DNA of 64,000 nucleotides from contig CP052876.1 in assembly GCA_020881835.1 (NCBI GenBank), forward strand, positions 2,294,001-2,358,000, given 5' to 3'. The notes below the pieces were generated by a model that had not been told where the DNA came from, ran no database searches, and was given only the letters and a program-made list of their open reading frames with translations. Below, piece by piece: positions 62,765 through 64,000 of the stretch; positions within the stretch are counted from its first letter, which is position 1, and each line of letters opens with the position of its first letter. The stretch is from Kineosporiaceae bacterium SCSIO 59966. Lineage in GTDB: Bacteria > Actinomycetota > Actinomycetes > Actinomycetales > SCSIO-59966. A program made the position numbers and the translations under genes.

Positions 62765-63787
62765 TCAGGTCACGATGAGCACGACGACGCCGAAGTAGAC
62801 GAGCAGCGACAGCAGGTCCTGCACGACGGTGGCGAGCGGCCCGCTGCCGAACGCGGGATCCAGGCCGCGGCGGTGCAACAGCCACGGCAGCAGCATGGCG
62901 ACGACCGTCGCGATCGAGCAGGCGGCGACGAGGGAGAGGGCGACGGCGACCGCGAGCCGGGCGGAGCCGAGCGCCCACCACACGGCCGGCAGGGCCGCGG
63001 CGGCGACGATCAGGCCGACGAGCAGACCGGTGACCGCCTCGAGCCGGTAGACGCGGCGCAGCGGCATCCCCACGGACAGACCCCGGACGACGAGCGCCTC
63101 GGTCTGGGTGCCGACCGCGTCGGCCATGTACACGACACCCGGGATGAAGAACGCCAGCCGGACGTCGCGGGCGAGCTCGGCCTCGAACCCGCCGACGAGC
63201 CACGCCGCGACCGCGGAGCCGAGCAGGCCGAGCAGCAGCCACGGCAGGCGGTGCCACAACCGGTCCCGCAACGGCTCCTCGGTGGCGTGCCGGGCTCCGG
63301 CGGTCGAGGCCAGGTACCCGCCGAGCCGGGCCAGGTCCTCTTCGTGCTCCACCAGCAGGACGCCGAGCAGCCGGACCGGCGGGACCAGCCCGAGAAAGCG
63401 TCCGTCCTCGTCGCACACGGCCAGCGAGGACTCCCCGTGCCGCACCGCCTTCCACGCGGCGCGCTCCTGGTCGACGTGGACGGCGACGACCGGGGGGTCG
63501 TCGTCCATCAGGTCCACGGCCGTGACGCCGTCCGGCGCGGCCAGGGCCCGCTCGACGGGGACGAGCCCTACCAGACGCGGCCCGGAGCAGACGGCGACGT
63601 CGGCGACGGACGGCCAGGGCCGGGAGGTCAGCAGGGCGCGCAGGTCGGCGGCTGTGTCGGTCGGGGTGCAGACCGGGACGTCGCGCTCGAGGTACATCTC
63701 GATCGCACCGGGTAGGAGGTCGTCGCCGCCGTCCGGCTCCGGGGCTTCACCGGGTTGCCCCGGGTGGTGCGCAGAGGCTGCCGTCAC
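62765..63787 (-). CDS. MgtE-like magnesium transporter, short form
   Basis: About 340 residues. Two CBS domains (residues ~40-160, VPVCTPTDTAADLRALLTSRPWPSVADVAVCSG ... GESSLAVCDEDGRFLGLVPPVRLL), then the MgtE membrane domain with PGVVYMADAVGTQTEALVVRGLS, the selectivity region. The N-terminal MgtE_N domain (a Mg-sensing domain) is missing. GTG 63787 is preferred; an in-frame GTG at 63805 adds six residues. Confidence 0.83.
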   Translation of the reverse strand: MTAASAHHPGQPGEAPEPDGGDDLLPGAIEMYLERDVPVCTPTDTAADLRALLTSRPWPSVADVAVCSGPRLVGLVPVERALAAPDGVTAVDLMDDDPPVVAVHVDQERAAWKAVRHGESSLAVCDEDGRFLGLVPPVRLLGVLLVEHEEDLARLGGYLASTAGARHATEEPLRDRLWHRLPWLLLGLLGSAVAAWLVGGFEAELARDVRLAFFIPGVVYMADAVGTQTEALVVRGLSVGMPLRRVYRLEAVTGLLVGLIVAAAALPAVWWALGSARLAVAVALSLVAACSIATVVAMLLPWLLHRRGLDPAFGSGPLATVVQDLLSLLVYFGVVVLIVT

Positions 63788-63915
63788 GGGTGGCCACCCT
63801 CCCACGCGGACGCCGGCAGGGTCGACGGGAGCAAGTGAACCGTGCGACAGGTGACGTCAGACCCTGGCGGCCCGGCCGTCGGGCGCGTACCCCGGAAGCG
63901 AGGAGAGGAGCCGAG

Positions 63916-64000
63916 ATGGCTGACAACGGACGCCGGATCGTCGTGGGGATCGACGGGTCGCCGCGCAGTCGAGAGGCACTGCGCTGGGCGGTGGACCAGG
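63916..64000 (+). CDS. Universal stress protein UspA family, N-terminal part
   Basis: The gene runs off the right edge. Its first residues MADNGRRIVVGIDGSPRSREALRWAVD are the UspA beta1-alpha1 unit with the VGIDGS nucleotide-binding strand. AGGAGAGGAG precedes the ATG by six bases. Confidence 0.9.
   Translation, partial: MADNGRRIVVGIDGSPRSREALRWAVDQ

Overview
The window is a chromosomal piece of a very high-GC (about 73% by eye) actinobacterium. This rests on GC-rich codon use, many GTG starts and leaderless promoters, and actinobacterial marker genes: NucS mismatch endonuclease, DUF2550, DUF3039, a Rho with a long inserted N-terminal region, and the conserved order hom-thrC-thrB-rho-rpmE-prfA-prmC-tsaC-wecA-atp operon-murA. 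I cannot name a genus.

Layout. 1-1631: end of an ABC1/AarF kinase-like gene and a convergent MFS transporter. 1656-4888: a decayed insertion made of two ~98-99% identical fragments of the neighbouring tad pilus locus, a lower-GC orphan gene, and a complete IS1380-family element (2964-4601, 13-bp perfect terminal repeats, CTCAG target duplication) whose transposase is frameshifted. 4963-9618: intact Flp/Tad pilus locus (tadA, tadB, tadC, Flp pilin, three TadE/G-like proteins), in the order of M. tuberculosis Rv3659c-Rv3654c. 9970-23549: central metabolism and housekeeping, including an ethylmalonyl-CoA pathway set: crotonyl-CoA carboxylase/reductase, a tandem-fused 3-hydroxybutyryl-CoA dehydrogenase, ethylmalonyl-CoA mutase, and an ATP:cobalamin adenosyltransferase that can make its cofactor. 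nucS, a DAO-type oxidase, a MalY/PatB aminotransferase and murA (Asp in place of the catalytic Cys) lie among them. 23569-33630: DUF2550, the F1Fo ATP synthase operon (atpC to atpB, two AtpI/AtpZ-type genes), wecA and tsaC. 33627-41496: prmC, prfA, rpmE, rho and the threonine genes thrB, thrC, hom. All of 23569-41496 is on the minus strand.

41680-49255: accessory and regulatory genes: a FitAB/VapBC-type toxin-antitoxin pair with a 14-bp-period operator, HPPD with a divergent Lrp/AsnC regulator coupled to a MASE1-GGDEF protein, and a PDH-E1/transketolase-like enzyme with an IclR regulator. 49426-53656: thioredoxin under a CsoR/CstR-like palindrome, an SF2 helicase, a Doc toxin with an RHH antitoxin, DUF3039, YqgE and VanZ-like proteins. 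53659-57334: a ferric-iron ABC importer (ATPase, permease, binding protein) with a DtxR/IdeR-like iron box. 57437-64000: malic enzyme, a second GGDEF protein, a GntR/UTRA regulator, a beta-CASP metallo-beta-lactamase nuclease, an MgtE-like transporter and the start of a UspA protein.

The least ordinary parts are the duplicated tad remnant with foreign cargo, a composite intergenic repeat near 9713-9848 and 49308-49401, the Q/N-rich repeat region inside Rho, and several compact operators visible by symmetry. I saw no tRNA, rRNA or CRISPR array.
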